In this document: one piece after another, positions 1 through 8,111 of the stretch | Layout: each line of letters begins with the position of its first letter | Numbering within the stretch: position 1 is the first letter of the stretch | IMG/VR virus record: IMGVR_UViG_3300043464_001557 | Location: 1-21,612 of that record | Direction: 5' to 3' (one strand) | Length of the DNA stretch: 21,612 nt | DNA from: a virus | Program-made: the position numbers and the translations under genes | The notes under the pieces: generated by a model | The model's input: only the letters and a program-made list of their open reading frames with translations | Told to the model about the DNA's origin: nothing | The model's database searches: none

Positions 1-1
1 A

Positions 2-1168
2 ATAGATTTAGGTGGATTTCAAATGCAAGATGAGTTAAATCCTAAGATATGGGATGAAAATCAAAAAATGAAACCTGAAGTTAAAAAAACTCTTTTAAAA
101 ATAGCTGATGATTATTTTGAATCTTTAAACTTACCTGGGGTGGATATTGAAGATGTTACCATGACAGGTTCATTAGCTAACTATAATTGGTCCAAATATT
201 CTGATGTAGATTTACATATTGTAATAGATTATAAAGATGTCCCTGTCGATAAAGATTTAGTTCAAGACTTTTTTAAATCAAAAAGTTCTAATTGGAATAA
301 GGAACATGATATCGCCATTTATGGTTATGACATTGAGATTTATGTTCAAGATATTAATGAGCCTCACCATTCTACGGGTGTCTATTCAATATTAAACAAT
401 GAATGGAAAATAAAACCCGAAAAAAAGAAAATTACTATTAATGATAAGTCAGTTAGAGATAAAGCTAACATGTTAATGGATCGTATTGAAGATTTATATG
501 ATGAGTTAATAGATGGTGATTATAATGTAGCTATTAAAGGTGTTGATAAATTAACAGAAAAAATTAAAAAAATGCGTCAATCAGGTTTAGAATCTGGTGG
601 TGAATTTTCTAATGAGAATATGGTTTTCAAAGTTTTAAGAAGAAACGGCATGATGGATAGGTTGTATGATATAAAAACTGTGGCTTACGATAAAGAAATG
701 ACTTTAGAATCAATCCAAGAGTCAAAAAAAATCGATGCCCTTTTAGAATCAATTGAGGATAGTCCATTTAAATGGATAAAAGACACCAATCCAACCCAAA
801 TAAAAAAAGGTGGTGAGGATGATTATTATGGTGAATATGATATTGTTTTTGATTATTTCAAAAAACAACCTTCATTAAAATACGGTAACTGGGTTTATTC
901 TTTTGATTCATTTAGTGGAACAGTTGTGTGGAGGCAAGACGATAATAACGATATTATTTTTTACGCAACACCTTTTTGGAATGGCGAAGGATATTTACCT
1001 ATAGATTATCAAGCCGATATGGGTGATTACGATACTGTTATTAATATAAATTTACCTGAATTTCACTACAAAGAAGAACTTATAGAGTGGTTACAAATTA
1101 CTTATCCACAAATAGTTCATGAAGAAATAAAAGAATATATGGGGGATTTAGGTCCCTTACCTGAATAA
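2..1168 (+). CDS. Nucleotidyltransferase-like protein, 5' partial
   Basis: Probable DNA polymerase beta-superfamily nucleotidyltransferase; the nucleotide and acceptor are unknown. The frame is open to the left edge. The first ATG is at 23, but the preceding residues (IDLGGFQ) read naturally into the protein, so I treat the 5' end as lying outside the window. Counting from ATG 23, the signature GSLANYNWSKYSDVDLHI (residues 49-66) gives the Gly-Ser loop and Asp61/Asp63, and DIEIY at 103-107 offers the third acidic residue (Glu105). This is the minimal metal-binding set of the family. Residues 140-240 are helical and Lys/Glu rich. The last 130 residues are rich in aromatic residues and aspartate and look like a separate module that I cannot name. 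It lies just upstream of virion fibre genes with an 18-bp gap, so it may be a virion-associated or host-takeover enzyme. Activity is inferred from motifs only. Confidence 0.7.
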   Translation: MDLGGFQMQDELNPKIWDENQKMKPEVKKTLLKIADDYFESLNLPGVDIEDVTMTGSLANYNWSKYSDVDLHIVIDYKDVPVDKDLVQDFFKSKSSNWNKEHDIAIYGYDIEIYVQDINEPHHSTGVYSILNNEWKIKPEKKKITINDKSVRDKANMLMDRIEDLYDELIDGDYNVAIKGVDKLTEKIKKMRQSGLESGGEFSNENMVFKVLRRNGMMDRLYDIKTVAYDKEMTLESIQESKKIDALLESIEDSPFKWIKDTNPTQIKKGGEDDYYGEYDIVFDYFKKQPSLKYGNWVYSFDSFSGTVVWRQDDNNDIIFYATPFWNGEGYLPIDYQADMGDYDTVININLPEFHYKEELIEWLQITYPQIVHEEIKEYMGDLGPLPE

Positions 1169-1185
1169 AATAGATAAAAAAGAAT

Positions 1186-1512
1186 ATGAATAGCTATTCA
1201 ATACTACACACATTACCAAACGCTGATTATAGTGCCAACACTTATTTTCAAATATATGTTGACCCTACTAGTGTCTTTGTGTATAAAGGGATTTCAATAC
1301 CTGTTTCTGATAAACCAATCATATATAATCTAACGGTTTCTTCAGAAAAAGATATTATTGGTAGTAGTGATATACTTCTACTCGGTAAATTAAACCCATT
1401 TCGGGATTTATATGATAATGAACCAGTTCCAATAGATGGTGATAAATTTATAATAGATGAATACGGATTCTTTATTTTAGATGAATACGGTTCAAAAATT
1501 TTATATGAATAA
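1186..1512 (+). CDS. Small virion-type protein, paralogue of the 5237 gene
   Basis: A 108-residue protein of unknown function. Its first 70 residues (starting MNSYSILHTLPNA) align with the product of the gene at 5237-5524; more than half of the residues are identical, including HTLPNA, QIYV, LTV and the GSS..LLGK..NP end. The shared domain looks like a compact beta-rich fold without a signal peptide or membrane segment. The tails differ: this copy ends in two DEYG-containing repeats (IIDEYG, ILDEYG). The A-rich leader has no Shine-Dalgarno sequence. It sits between the nucleotidyltransferase-like gene and the long fibre, which suggests a fibre-attachment, tip or decoration role, but this rests on position alone. 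Confidence 0.7.
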   Translation: MNSYSILHTLPNADYSANTYFQIYVDPTSVFVYKGISIPVSDKPIIYNLTVSSEKDIIGSSDILLLGKLNPFRDLYDNEPVPIDGDKFIIDEYGFFILDEYGSKILYE

Positions 1513-1535
1513 TAAAAAAATAATTAAATAAAAAA

Positions 1536-4118
1536 ATGAGTAATAAAAGAATTGATCAATATCCCAGTAACGATAATAGTTTAGGTGGTGATAATTTATT
1601 TTTAATGTATGCTTCTGGACACACAGTTAACGCTACTTTAGATTATGTTAAAGATTATATAGGTATTGGGTTATCCGCGAATACCATTACTCACACTACA
1701 TACTCTGAACTTGTAGATAAAATTACAAATAGTTTATTAATACCAGGAAGATTTTATTTAATAACAGATTATCAAACTTGTTATGATCAACCTGATTATG
1801 ATTATAATGGCAATCCAATTACAATAGATAACTATAAAATAGGAAATATTTCACCTATAATTGTATTCGCTCTAGATTCAAGTTCTTTAGCGTCTGATGC
1901 TTACCAACCTGAATGGCCGAATGATAACATTAAATATGATATCACATTCAATCAAACCGAAGTAACATCTAACCCTGCATTCGGTAGAATAACATATAGA
2001 AAAGACGACCAAGGAAATGAATTTGATTACGACTTTAGAGAGGTTCTTTTCAAAAGATATGATGCATATTTTTCCGAAAATGTTTATGTCGGAACCGTCT
2101 CTATTGAGTTTTCAATATTAGGTGCTAACTTTGCTGATGTAACAGGAATTGGTACTACTTTTACCGATTTCACAACTGGACAGATTGTTGGTGTTTTGGA
2201 TGTAAATAATAATCCTATTGTAACTTATTACGAAATTGTATCTATAGAAGATAATACCAATATGGTCGTTACCGGAAATGTAATTATTACTGTTTCAGAT
2301 AAAAGATTAGTTAATGCAAATCTATTAACAGGTGTGTCTTGGAAACAAAATAACATTATATCTAATACCGATTCAGTAGAATTGCCAACTTTTGAAGACA
2401 TAGACAGATGTTTTGGAAACACATCTACAAATACGGCAGCATATACGGTATGGGATGAATATAATTTCTTATTACCAAATAATGTGTTCAAAGGTAACAA
2501 TACTTATTTAGATAATTCATTTGGACACGATTTTAGAAATAACACATTTAGAGCTAGTTGTGATTCTAACAAAGTTATAGGTGCCTTTTACAATAATATC
2601 ATTGATAACGATTTTGACAATAACATAATCAATGATAATTTCTACGATAATATAATGGATTGTGATTTTCAACGCAACACAATTAATGGTGAGTTTTACA
2701 ATAATCATCTTGGAGATCAGGATGGTAACGATTTTGATTACAATCTTATCCAAGGTACATTTTCCAGAAACTTCTACACAGGAGAAGATGATTTTGAATA
2801 CAATATAATCAAAGGAGGTTTTAATAGCAACATCATACTTGGTGAATTTAGTAAAAACACTCTTAACGGATTTAATAATAATGTTTTAGAAGACACATTT
2901 AGTGATAATCAAGTAGGTGAATCGTTTAACAATAATAAGACATATCAAGAATTTAGAGAAAATGTAATTGGTGATGAAGTTTATGATAATAACTTCTTTA
3001 GTATATTCATAGGAAATACTCTTAATGGAGATGAGCACTATAATAATAACTTTTATAGTCAATGTTGGAGAAACCGAATAGGTGCATCATTTAGAGAAAA
3101 TAATATAGGAGATTCCACAAATATCGGAAATACATACTTTGAAGATAATGTAATTGGTAATAATTTTTACTCAAATGATACACTCGGAGATGTTCAATTT
3201 AATGTAATTGGAAACGAATTTAATAACAATACAGTTGGTGATAAGTTCTCATATAACCAAATTGGAAATTTATTTAGTAACAATACTATTGCATCTGATT
3301 TTGGATTTGGTGGATCATCTAATCAAGGTAATAGGATCGGGAATTATTTTTATAATAATATTATTGGTGAATACTTCTACAATAATACAATTCCTGATAA
3401 CTTTTACAATAACACAATTGGGGAATACTTCCAATGGAATGTTGTTGACACATATGTAAATAATGTTGATTTTACAACAAATTATGGAAACGTAACCGCA
3501 TTTACATATATTGCTTTAGGTAATGCCACACCTAATGGTACATACGTTAATAGAGTTGGAACAACAAACGGACAGGGTGTTGATGCATCTTTTGATATTG
3601 AGGTTTCCGGTTTCGTTGTTACAGGCGTTACTGGTATCTTTTCGGGTAAACTATATGGAATAGGTGACACAATAACAATACCGGGAACTCAGATTGGTGG
3701 TCTCTCAGGTAACATAAACGCATTTTCAAGTAATGGTTTTGGCTTAACTGGAGCTGATGGTTCATATACCGATATACTTGCACAAGGTGGTGCAGGTACG
3801 GGTGAGAATTCTACTTTTGATGTTACCGTTGCCAGCGGAATTGTTAATAGCGTTTCATTGACTTACGGAGGTGAAGGTTATTCGCTCGGAAATACATTAA
3901 CAATACCAGGAAGTGCCTTCGGAGGCACTGAAGATATAGTCATAACTGTTGATGGAGTTTACTCCGATGATGTTATTGTTACCGTTACGGGTATTGGTCC
4001 TAATCCATCTGTTTATGAATTATACACTTGTCAGATTTTTAAAAATTCATCATTAACAAATAGGTTATCATACTATGACGAATCAGATGTATTAACAATA
4101 AAAAATATAAATGAATAA
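1536..4118 (+). CDS. Long tail fibre / adhesin with Asn-rich beta-solenoid
   Basis: An 860-residue probable tail fibre. The N-terminus (MSNKRIDQYPSNDNSLGGDN) resembles phage fibre N-termini that dock to the baseplate. Residues about 60-180 include LIPGRFYLITDYQT, a type of segment I associate with Bacteroidota phage fibres. Residues about 190-255 look like a small beta insertion domain (GIGTTFTDF...). Residues about 309-636 carry roughly 25 copies of a nine-residue motif, xxNx[I/V]xxxF, predicting a long beta-solenoid shaft with stacked Asn and Phe ladders. Two related modules follow at about 679-721 and 753-796, each with FD(I/V)xV, GY or YG, G(D/N)T(I/L)TIPG and a following GG. This module type is common in myovirus structural proteins. 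The next fibre gene starts 2 bp after the stop. Receptor and exact virion position are unknown. Confidence 0.8.
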   Translation: MSNKRIDQYPSNDNSLGGDNLFLMYASGHTVNATLDYVKDYIGIGLSANTITHTTYSELVDKITNSLLIPGRFYLITDYQTCYDQPDYDYNGNPITIDNYKIGNISPIIVFALDSSSLASDAYQPEWPNDNIKYDITFNQTEVTSNPAFGRITYRKDDQGNEFDYDFREVLFKRYDAYFSENVYVGTVSIEFSILGANFADVTGIGTTFTDFTTGQIVGVLDVNNNPIVTYYEIVSIEDNTNMVVTGNVIITVSDKRLVNANLLTGVSWKQNNIISNTDSVELPTFEDIDRCFGNTSTNTAAYTVWDEYNFLLPNNVFKGNNTYLDNSFGHDFRNNTFRASCDSNKVIGAFYNNIIDNDFDNNIINDNFYDNIMDCDFQRNTINGEFYNNHLGDQDGNDFDYNLIQGTFSRNFYTGEDDFEYNIIKGGFNSNIILGEFSKNTLNGFNNNVLEDTFSDNQVGESFNNNKTYQEFRENVIGDEVYDNNFFSIFIGNTLNGDEHYNNNFYSQCWRNRIGASFRENNIGDSTNIGNTYFEDNVIGNNFYSNDTLGDVQFNVIGNEFNNNTVGDKFSYNQIGNLFSNNTIASDFGFGGSSNQGNRIGNYFYNNIIGEYFYNNTIPDNFYNNTIGEYFQWNVVDTYVNNVDFTTNYGNVTAFTYIALGNATPNGTYVNRVGTTNGQGVDASFDIEVSGFVVTGVTGIFSGKLYGIGDTITIPGTQIGGLSGNINAFSSNGFGLTGADGSYTDILAQGGAGTGENSTFDVTVASGIVNSVSLTYGGEGYSLGNTLTIPGSAFGGTEDIVITVDGVYSDDVIVTVTGIGPNPSVYELYTCQIFKNSSLTNRLSYYDESDVLTIKNINE
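2464..3447 (+). repeat. Coding array of degenerate 27-bp (9-residue) repeats
   Basis: In-frame array encoding about 25 units of xxNx[I/V]xxxF, for example DNNIINDNF, YNNTIPDNF and YNNTIGEYF. Units are conserved mainly at protein level, and several are lengthened by 2-10 residues. It forms the predicted solenoid shaft of the long fibre. Confidence 0.75.
3572..3930 (+). repeat. Two tandem fibre C-terminal modules
   Basis: Two copies of one coding module, about 3572-3700 and 3796-3930. Each encodes FD(I/V)xV near the start and TIPG followed by a GG pair near the end (TITIPGTQIGG and TLTIPGSAFGG). They are diverged at DNA level, so this is an old duplication within the fibre gene. Confidence 0.6.
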
Positions 4119-4120
4119 AA

Positions 4121-5128
4121 ATGTCAATAACAAAATACATAGTAAATAATTTATCAGGACAAACAATATCTGAAATAAATTCAACAACAATTATTTCAGA
4201 TACAATTTCCGCTAACACTTATTCAAATTTACCAATCCCAACTTCTATAAGTAGTGGGCCAACTGCACCTGGAACTGCTGTTGTTGCAAACGAAACAGAT
4301 GTTGATATTAACTTCTCCGATGGAATCGGAACTGCGTGGAGTTTTTCTTCGACAGGTTTAACTTTTCCTGATGATACGGTGCAAACAACAGCGTATACAG
4401 GTGGAAGTGGTTCTGGAGTGACTATATTAAATAATGTAAACAACAGAATGATTACGGCAACAGGAAATAATGGAGAATTAAATGCGGAACCCCTTATTAC
4501 TTTTGACGGTGCTAAATTAAGTCTTTTGTTTCAATCAGGGGATGAAGGAGGTGAGATTTTATTAGGGAAAGCGGCAACCAACACGTCACTTTCGGGTGAT
4601 GGTATAACAATTGATGTTTATCAAAATAGATTAAGAATCTTTGAGCAGGGTGGTAATGCTAGAGGTGGGTATTTTGATTTGACTACTTTAGGGAATAGCG
4701 TATCCACAAATCTTGTACCAACTCTTTATTTACTTGAAGCAACAACTGCGGATATAACTTATAACTTACCGGGTTCATTTACTGAAGATCCTTGTAGATA
4801 TAGTATTGTGAGTAATTCGGTTAATGTATCAAGTAGTTGGTTTAATACATCTAATTATACATTTACACCACAAAAGGTGGGTTATTGGGAAATTACTGCG
4901 TCGTATGATGTATATAGAAATAGTGAAGCGAGTATGGCAATTAAGAAAAATAATATAATTGTTGCTGCCGCGGGTTCTTTTAACTCGGTGGCTCAAACAA
5001 TAACAAAAATTGTATATCTAAACGGATCAACTGATTTCATAAACATTGTAAATGTTGGTGGAGCATCAAATTCAAGAAGTCAATTCGCCGTGAGGTCTTG
5101 GTTTCAAGCAAGATGGGTAGGTGAGTAA
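4121..5128 (+). CDS. Short tail fibre with C1q/TNF-like C-terminal domain
   Basis: A 335-residue probable receptor-binding fibre. The N-terminal 50 residues are Ser/Thr/Asn/Ile rich and contain TISANTYSNLP, a linker type I associate with Bacteroidota phage fibres. GLTFPDDTVQTTAYTGG near residues 85-101 matches the widespread phage motif FPDGTxQTTA that precedes fibre knobs. The last 110 residues (YTFTPQKVGYWEITASYDVY, then KKNN, then QARWVG) have the strand pattern of a C1q/TNF-like trimeric head. Such domains serve as fibre tips. It lies 2 bp after the long fibre gene, so the two are presumably co-transcribed and may act together in host recognition. No chaperone gene is evident next to it. 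C1q-like assignment is by pattern and moderately sure. Confidence 0.75.
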   Translation: MSITKYIVNNLSGQTISEINSTTIISDTISANTYSNLPIPTSISSGPTAPGTAVVANETDVDINFSDGIGTAWSFSSTGLTFPDDTVQTTAYTGGSGSGVTILNNVNNRMITATGNNGELNAEPLITFDGAKLSLLFQSGDEGGEILLGKAATNTSLSGDGITIDVYQNRLRIFEQGGNARGGYFDLTTLGNSVSTNLVPTLYLLEATTADITYNLPGSFTEDPCRYSIVSNSVNVSSSWFNTSNYTFTPQKVGYWEITASYDVYRNSEASMAIKKNNIIVAAAGSFNSVAQTITKIVYLNGSTDFINIVNVGGASNSRSQFAVRSWFQARWVGE

Positions 5129-5158
5129 GAGTATCGGGAAATGCTTTCAATAATAAAA

Positions 5159-5181
5159 TAAATAGAATATTCATCTATTTA
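5159..5181 (+). other. Weak A+T-rich hairpin after the fibre genes
   Basis: AAATAGA (5160-5166) pairs with TCTATTT (5174-5180) around a 7-nt loop, plus one flanking A-T pair. It lies in the 108-bp gap after the fibre operon and is followed by A-rich rather than U-rich sequence. It could be a weak terminator or an mRNA 3'-end stabiliser; otherwise the gap holds only the motif at 5215. Confidence 0.3.
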
Positions 5182-5214
5182 ATTAAAAAAAATAAATTTT
5201 AAACGATATAAATT

Positions 5215-5222
5215 ATATTTAT
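5215..5222 (+). promoter_or_regulatory. Putative late promoter motif ATATTTAT
   Basis: ATATTTAT ends 14 nt before the ATG at 5237, in a gap of about 108 bp. It is one of six copies upstream of transcription units in this window. The core TATTTATT is close to the reverse complement of the T4 late-promoter core TATAAATA. The role is inferred from position and recurrence. Confidence 0.45.
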
Positions 5223-5236
5223 TAATAAAAAACAAC

Positions 5237-5524
5237 ATGGATAGTTATTACGTACTACATACATTACCAAACGCTATATATTCAGCATACACATATTATC
5301 AAATATATGTAAATGCTGGTGATACATTAGTGTATAAAGGTAATACATTGGCGGGTCCAACAGGTGGTCCAATAATACTTAATTTAACAGTTTGTTCTGT
5401 TAACGATATAGCGGGTAGTTCTGGAATTGCTTTATTAGGTAAGAAAAACCCTGAAACTTTTGCTCAAGGACCTAATGGACAAAATGGTCTTAATACTGAT
5501 GGTACGTGGTCAATAAAAGGATAA
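5237..5524 (+). CDS. Small virion-type protein, paralogue of the 1186 gene
   Basis: A 95-residue protein of unknown function, starting MDSYYVLHTLPNA. Its first 70 residues match the 108-residue product at 1186-1512. The C-terminal tail differs: instead of DEYG repeats it ends in a Gly/Asn-rich stretch (GPNGQNGLNTDGTW), a collagen-like or flexible linker. No signal peptide or membrane segment is visible. It opens a transcription unit behind a putative late promoter, with the acidic repeat protein 15 bp downstream. Two paralogues flanking the fibre pair suggest a shared docking or decoration fold whose tail differs by partner; that is inference. The start is the only sensible ATG. Confidence 0.7.
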   Translation: MDSYYVLHTLPNAIYSAYTYYQIYVNAGDTLVYKGNTLAGPTGGPIILNLTVCSVNDIAGSSGIALLGKKNPETFAQGPNGQNGLNTDGTWSIKG

Positions 5525-5539
5525 AAAATATTTAAAAAA

Positions 5540-7630
5540 ATGAATAAAAAACTATTAAAAAGATTGTTAGAATTATCAGATATTAAACCTGTGATTAAAG
5601 AAAGTAAAATGAATCTTTCTAATTTTGAACTAGTTAAAAAATCTGTTAATGGTAACACATACGCTATTGTAAGAGAAAATACTAAATACTATATAAAGTC
5701 CTCCCAAACAAAAGAAAATTTAAAAGAATCTGATTTTGATTATTTGGGTGGTTTGGCTAATAAAGGTAGAAAATATTTTAATTCTTTTGAGGAAGCAACT
5801 AGAAACCTTAACCTTATGTTTGAAGAAATTAACAATCACTACGATGGTGTAGATAATGTTAATTTACTTGAGTCTGATTTATTAAATGAAAAAAAATACG
5901 TTTTAAAACTTAACAAACCAAAGGCGAAAGCAGAACCAAAAGAACCTATGACGGATTTTGGTAGTGCTGAAGAAAAAAATACTGATACAGGAACCGATGA
6001 TTTTGATTTTGGTGGTGGAGATGAAGAAACAGAAGATGATTTTGATTTTGGTGGAGATGATGCTGGTTCTGACGAATTTGATTTCGGTGGTGGAGATGAA
6101 GAAACTAAATCTGATGAAGATGGGGATGATGCTGGTTCTGACGAATTTGATTTCGGTGATGATACTGAAGAAGTAGATGACGAGGATTTTGACTTTGGTG
6201 ATGATACTGAAGAAGTAGATGATGAAGATTTAGGTGATGGAGATGATGAGATAAAGGATATTCAAAGTACAACAGGAAAATTAGGTCAACAACTTAGAGA
6301 CGTTGAGGATTTATCTTCTGATATGCAAAAATGGGTTGCTAAATCTGTTTTATCAGCATTAAATTTAGATAACATGGATTCTGAAGACAAAAAAGATATC
6401 ATTAGAACGGTTAAAAGAAAATCTAAAGAAGAAGAATCAAAAGAAGAAGAATCTTTTGATTTTGGATCTGAAGAACCAATGGAAGAAGATTATGAGCATT
6501 ATATGAAAGATAATGATTCTAATTTATTAACTAGAAAAGACCTTGGTATGGGAGATGATACAAATTATATGTCTTATATGAAAGATAAAAATAATTACTC
6601 CCAAAAAGAAGTTAATGATTGGTTAAATGATATGGAAATGTCAGGATTTGGTGAAACTACACCAAAACCAATGTATGATTCTTTTATGAGTGATAAAACT
6701 GAAAATAACCCACATATAGGCGGTGATGAAGATGAAGATCCAAATAAATTATTGTTAGATTTTGAGGAAGATGAAACTTTATATAACCCAAATTTAAAAG
6801 CACATAGACAAGCTAGAAAAGATATGGTTCCCCACTATTTAAAACACGCTGGTCCTGGGTATGAGGAAAGACCTTCTAATGAATGGCGTAGAAATTTATT
6901 ACCAGACAACTCAAATTTTAGGGCTGGTTATTCTGAGTACGATGATTTTATGTCTGAAACAGATATCATGGATGAACTTGAAACCTATGAACAAGAATTA
7001 GCTTACAATGATGTTGTTGATATGGCTTCAGAATATGGCTTCACCGTTGGTTTTTGTCATAAAGACAAATCTGAAGACCCTGAAGAACAAACAATTTATT
7101 TAGATATCAAAGACGGTAAAAAGAAAGTTATGAAAGCTAGAATCAATTCCGTTGGTAATATAGAATTGGGTACTATGAGAGGTATGCATTTTATTGGTGA
7201 ACCTATTGACACTTTCTCAGATTTTGACGAAGTTTTAGGGGAAGACGGAATAATAGATACTATGGGACCACAAAGGGAAAAATCACCTGAAACAAAACCG
7301 GGAAGAGAAACTGAAACAAAACCTGGTAGAGAAAGTAAACCTGATACTGATAGGCCTTCAAGAAGACCATTTAGTCCTCCTCCGGGAATTACACCGGGAG
7401 AAGAACCTGGCCCAAAAGCTGGTGATGAAAGATGGGACGGGACAAGACCTTCAATGGCACCACAACCAGCAAAGGAACCTGAAACAACACCTTCCGAACC
7501 AACAACAAAACCTGGTAGAGAAAGTAAACCTGATACTGATAGGCCTTCAAGAAGACCATTTAGTCCTCCTCCGGGAATTACACCGGGAGAAGAACCTGGC
7601 CCAAAAGCACGTGGTAGAAGAAGATTCTAA
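5540..7630 (+). CDS. Acidic repeat-rich probable structural protein with Pro-rich tail
   Basis: A 696-residue protein of unknown function. The N-terminal 130 residues are Lys/Asn rich (MNKKLLKRLLELSDIKPVIK; later YAIVRENTKYYIK) and probably folded. Residues about 140-235 are an extremely acidic low-complexity array built from D(D/E)FDFG and DDTEEVDDED units. Residues 236-560 are hydrophilic and Met/Asp/Glu rich, with mixed helical segments such as ELETYEQELAYNDVVDMASE. The last 120 residues are Pro/Arg/Glu rich and contain a 35-residue segment twice (KPGRESKPDTDRPSRRPF is its first half). No catalytic motif or membrane segment was seen. The strongly negative middle and the place between fibre and terminase genes fit a virion, scaffold or internal head protein, but this is a guess. 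A terminator follows directly. Confidence 0.7.
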   Translation: MNKKLLKRLLELSDIKPVIKESKMNLSNFELVKKSVNGNTYAIVRENTKYYIKSSQTKENLKESDFDYLGGLANKGRKYFNSFEEATRNLNLMFEEINNHYDGVDNVNLLESDLLNEKKYVLKLNKPKAKAEPKEPMTDFGSAEEKNTDTGTDDFDFGGGDEETEDDFDFGGDDAGSDEFDFGGGDEETKSDEDGDDAGSDEFDFGDDTEEVDDEDFDFGDDTEEVDDEDLGDGDDEIKDIQSTTGKLGQQLRDVEDLSSDMQKWVAKSVLSALNLDNMDSEDKKDIIRTVKRKSKEEESKEEESFDFGSEEPMEEDYEHYMKDNDSNLLTRKDLGMGDDTNYMSYMKDKNNYSQKEVNDWLNDMEMSGFGETTPKPMYDSFMSDKTENNPHIGGDEDEDPNKLLLDFEEDETLYNPNLKAHRQARKDMVPHYLKHAGPGYEERPSNEWRRNLLPDNSNFRAGYSEYDDFMSETDIMDELETYEQELAYNDVVDMASEYGFTVGFCHKDKSEDPEEQTIYLDIKDGKKKVMKARINSVGNIELGTMRGMHFIGEPIDTFSDFDEVLGEDGIIDTMGPQREKSPETKPGRETETKPGRESKPDTDRPSRRPFSPPPGITPGEEPGPKAGDERWDGTRPSMAPQPAKEPETTPSEPTTKPGRESKPDTDRPSRRPFSPPPGITPGEEPGPKARGRRRF
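6001..6240 (+). repeat. Internal repeats encoding Asp/Glu/Phe/Gly units
   Basis: Imperfect in-frame repeats. A perfect 34-bp copy pair lies at 6056-6089 and 6125-6158 (offset 69 bp, 23 codons), and GGTGATGATACTGAAGAAGT occurs at about 6155 and 6197. The array encodes DFDFG and TEEVDDED units and has probably changed length by recombination or slippage. Confidence 0.8.
7315..7608 (+). repeat. Perfect 105-bp direct repeat in the Pro-rich tail
   Basis: Positions 7315-7419 and 7504-7608 are identical by eye, offset 189 bp (63 codons) and in frame. A degenerate partial copy of the repeat head (ACAAAACCGGGAAGAGAAAC) lies just upstream near 7291. Perfect identity, synonymous sites included, means a recent duplication or ongoing gene conversion. 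Confidence 0.9.
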
Positions 7631-7648
7631 AAAATAAAACATATTAAG

Positions 7649-7677
7649 AAAACATAGCCTGTTGGCTATGTTTTTTT
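7649..7677 (+). terminator. Rho-independent terminator
   Basis: AACATAGCC (7651-7659) and GGCTATGTT (7664-7672) form a 9-bp stem, extendable by two A-T pairs, with loop TGTT. A run of seven T follows (7671-7677). It ends the unit holding the acidic repeat protein. Confidence 0.9.
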
Positions 7678-7690
7678 ATGCCTTTTAATA

Positions 7691-7699
7691 ATATTTATA
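7691..7699 (+). promoter_or_regulatory. Putative late promoter motif ATATTTATA
   Basis: ATATTTATA lies 13 bp after the preceding terminator. It contains TATTTATA, the exact reverse complement of the T4 late core TATAAATA. If it is a -10-like element, transcription would start near 7706, which excludes the ATG at 7704 as the start of the next gene and supports ATG 7755. Confidence 0.5.
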
Positions 7700-7754
7700 G
7701 TATATGTATTTGATTTATATAAACAGAATTGGAAAAACCTTTAAAGGTGAAAAT

Positions 7755-8111
7755 ATGTTTGAGTTTTTATTCTCGGATTCTACTGAATGGGAGTGGGATG
7801 AGTCTTGGTATGAATCGTCTGTAATGACGGATACTAGGGATTTAGCACCTGATGAATCTATAATCAAGTTGGTTGGTTCACTTAAAACTGATGAATTTGA
7901 TTTAGAATTAATTCAAGAAGATGGTGTTCGTGATATTTATAATGCTGTAGAAGGTATTATGGCTTTAGGTTGGGAAAAATTACAAGATGATGAAGATTAC
8001 CCCGAAAAAAGAAGGGTCTTTAAATTTGGTGATACTAAAGAATCTGTAGATGAACAACTTTATGAATATGACCTTGTATTAAAGTATAAAGAAAATAAAG
8101 TAACAAAATGA
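7755..8111 (+). CDS. Small acidic protein of unknown function
   Basis: A 118-residue acidic protein (MFEFLFSDSTEWEWDESWYE) that I do not recognise. It is Asp/Glu and Trp/Tyr rich at the N-terminus and ends in a Lys-rich tail. I chose ATG 7755 over the in-frame ATG 7704: AAAGGTGA (7743-7750) gives one of the few good Shine-Dalgarno matches in the window at suitable spacing, and 7704 sits almost on top of the putative promoter. Its TGA overlaps the ATG of the next gene (ATGATG at 8108), so translation of the two is probably coupled. It may partner the 660-residue protein that follows. Confidence 0.65.
   Translation: MFEFLFSDSTEWEWDESWYESSVMTDTRDLAPDESIIKLVGSLKTDEFDLELIQEDGVRDIYNAVEGIMALGWEKLQDDEDYPEKRRVFKFGDTKESVDEQLYEYDLVLKYKENKVTK

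Noticed and set aside
5528-5535. ATATTTAA before the acidic protein as another promoter copy
   Set aside because: It has a mismatch at the last base and lies only 4 nt before the ATG, within an operon that already has a copy at 5215.
7422-7637. Plus-strand frame inside the acidic protein gene
   Set aside because: An out-of-frame shadow created by the duplicated Pro-rich tail. No start signal and no family resemblance.
7704-7754. ATG 7704 as start of the small acidic gene
   Set aside because: It lies 4 nt after the candidate promoter, and a much better ribosome site precedes ATG 7755.
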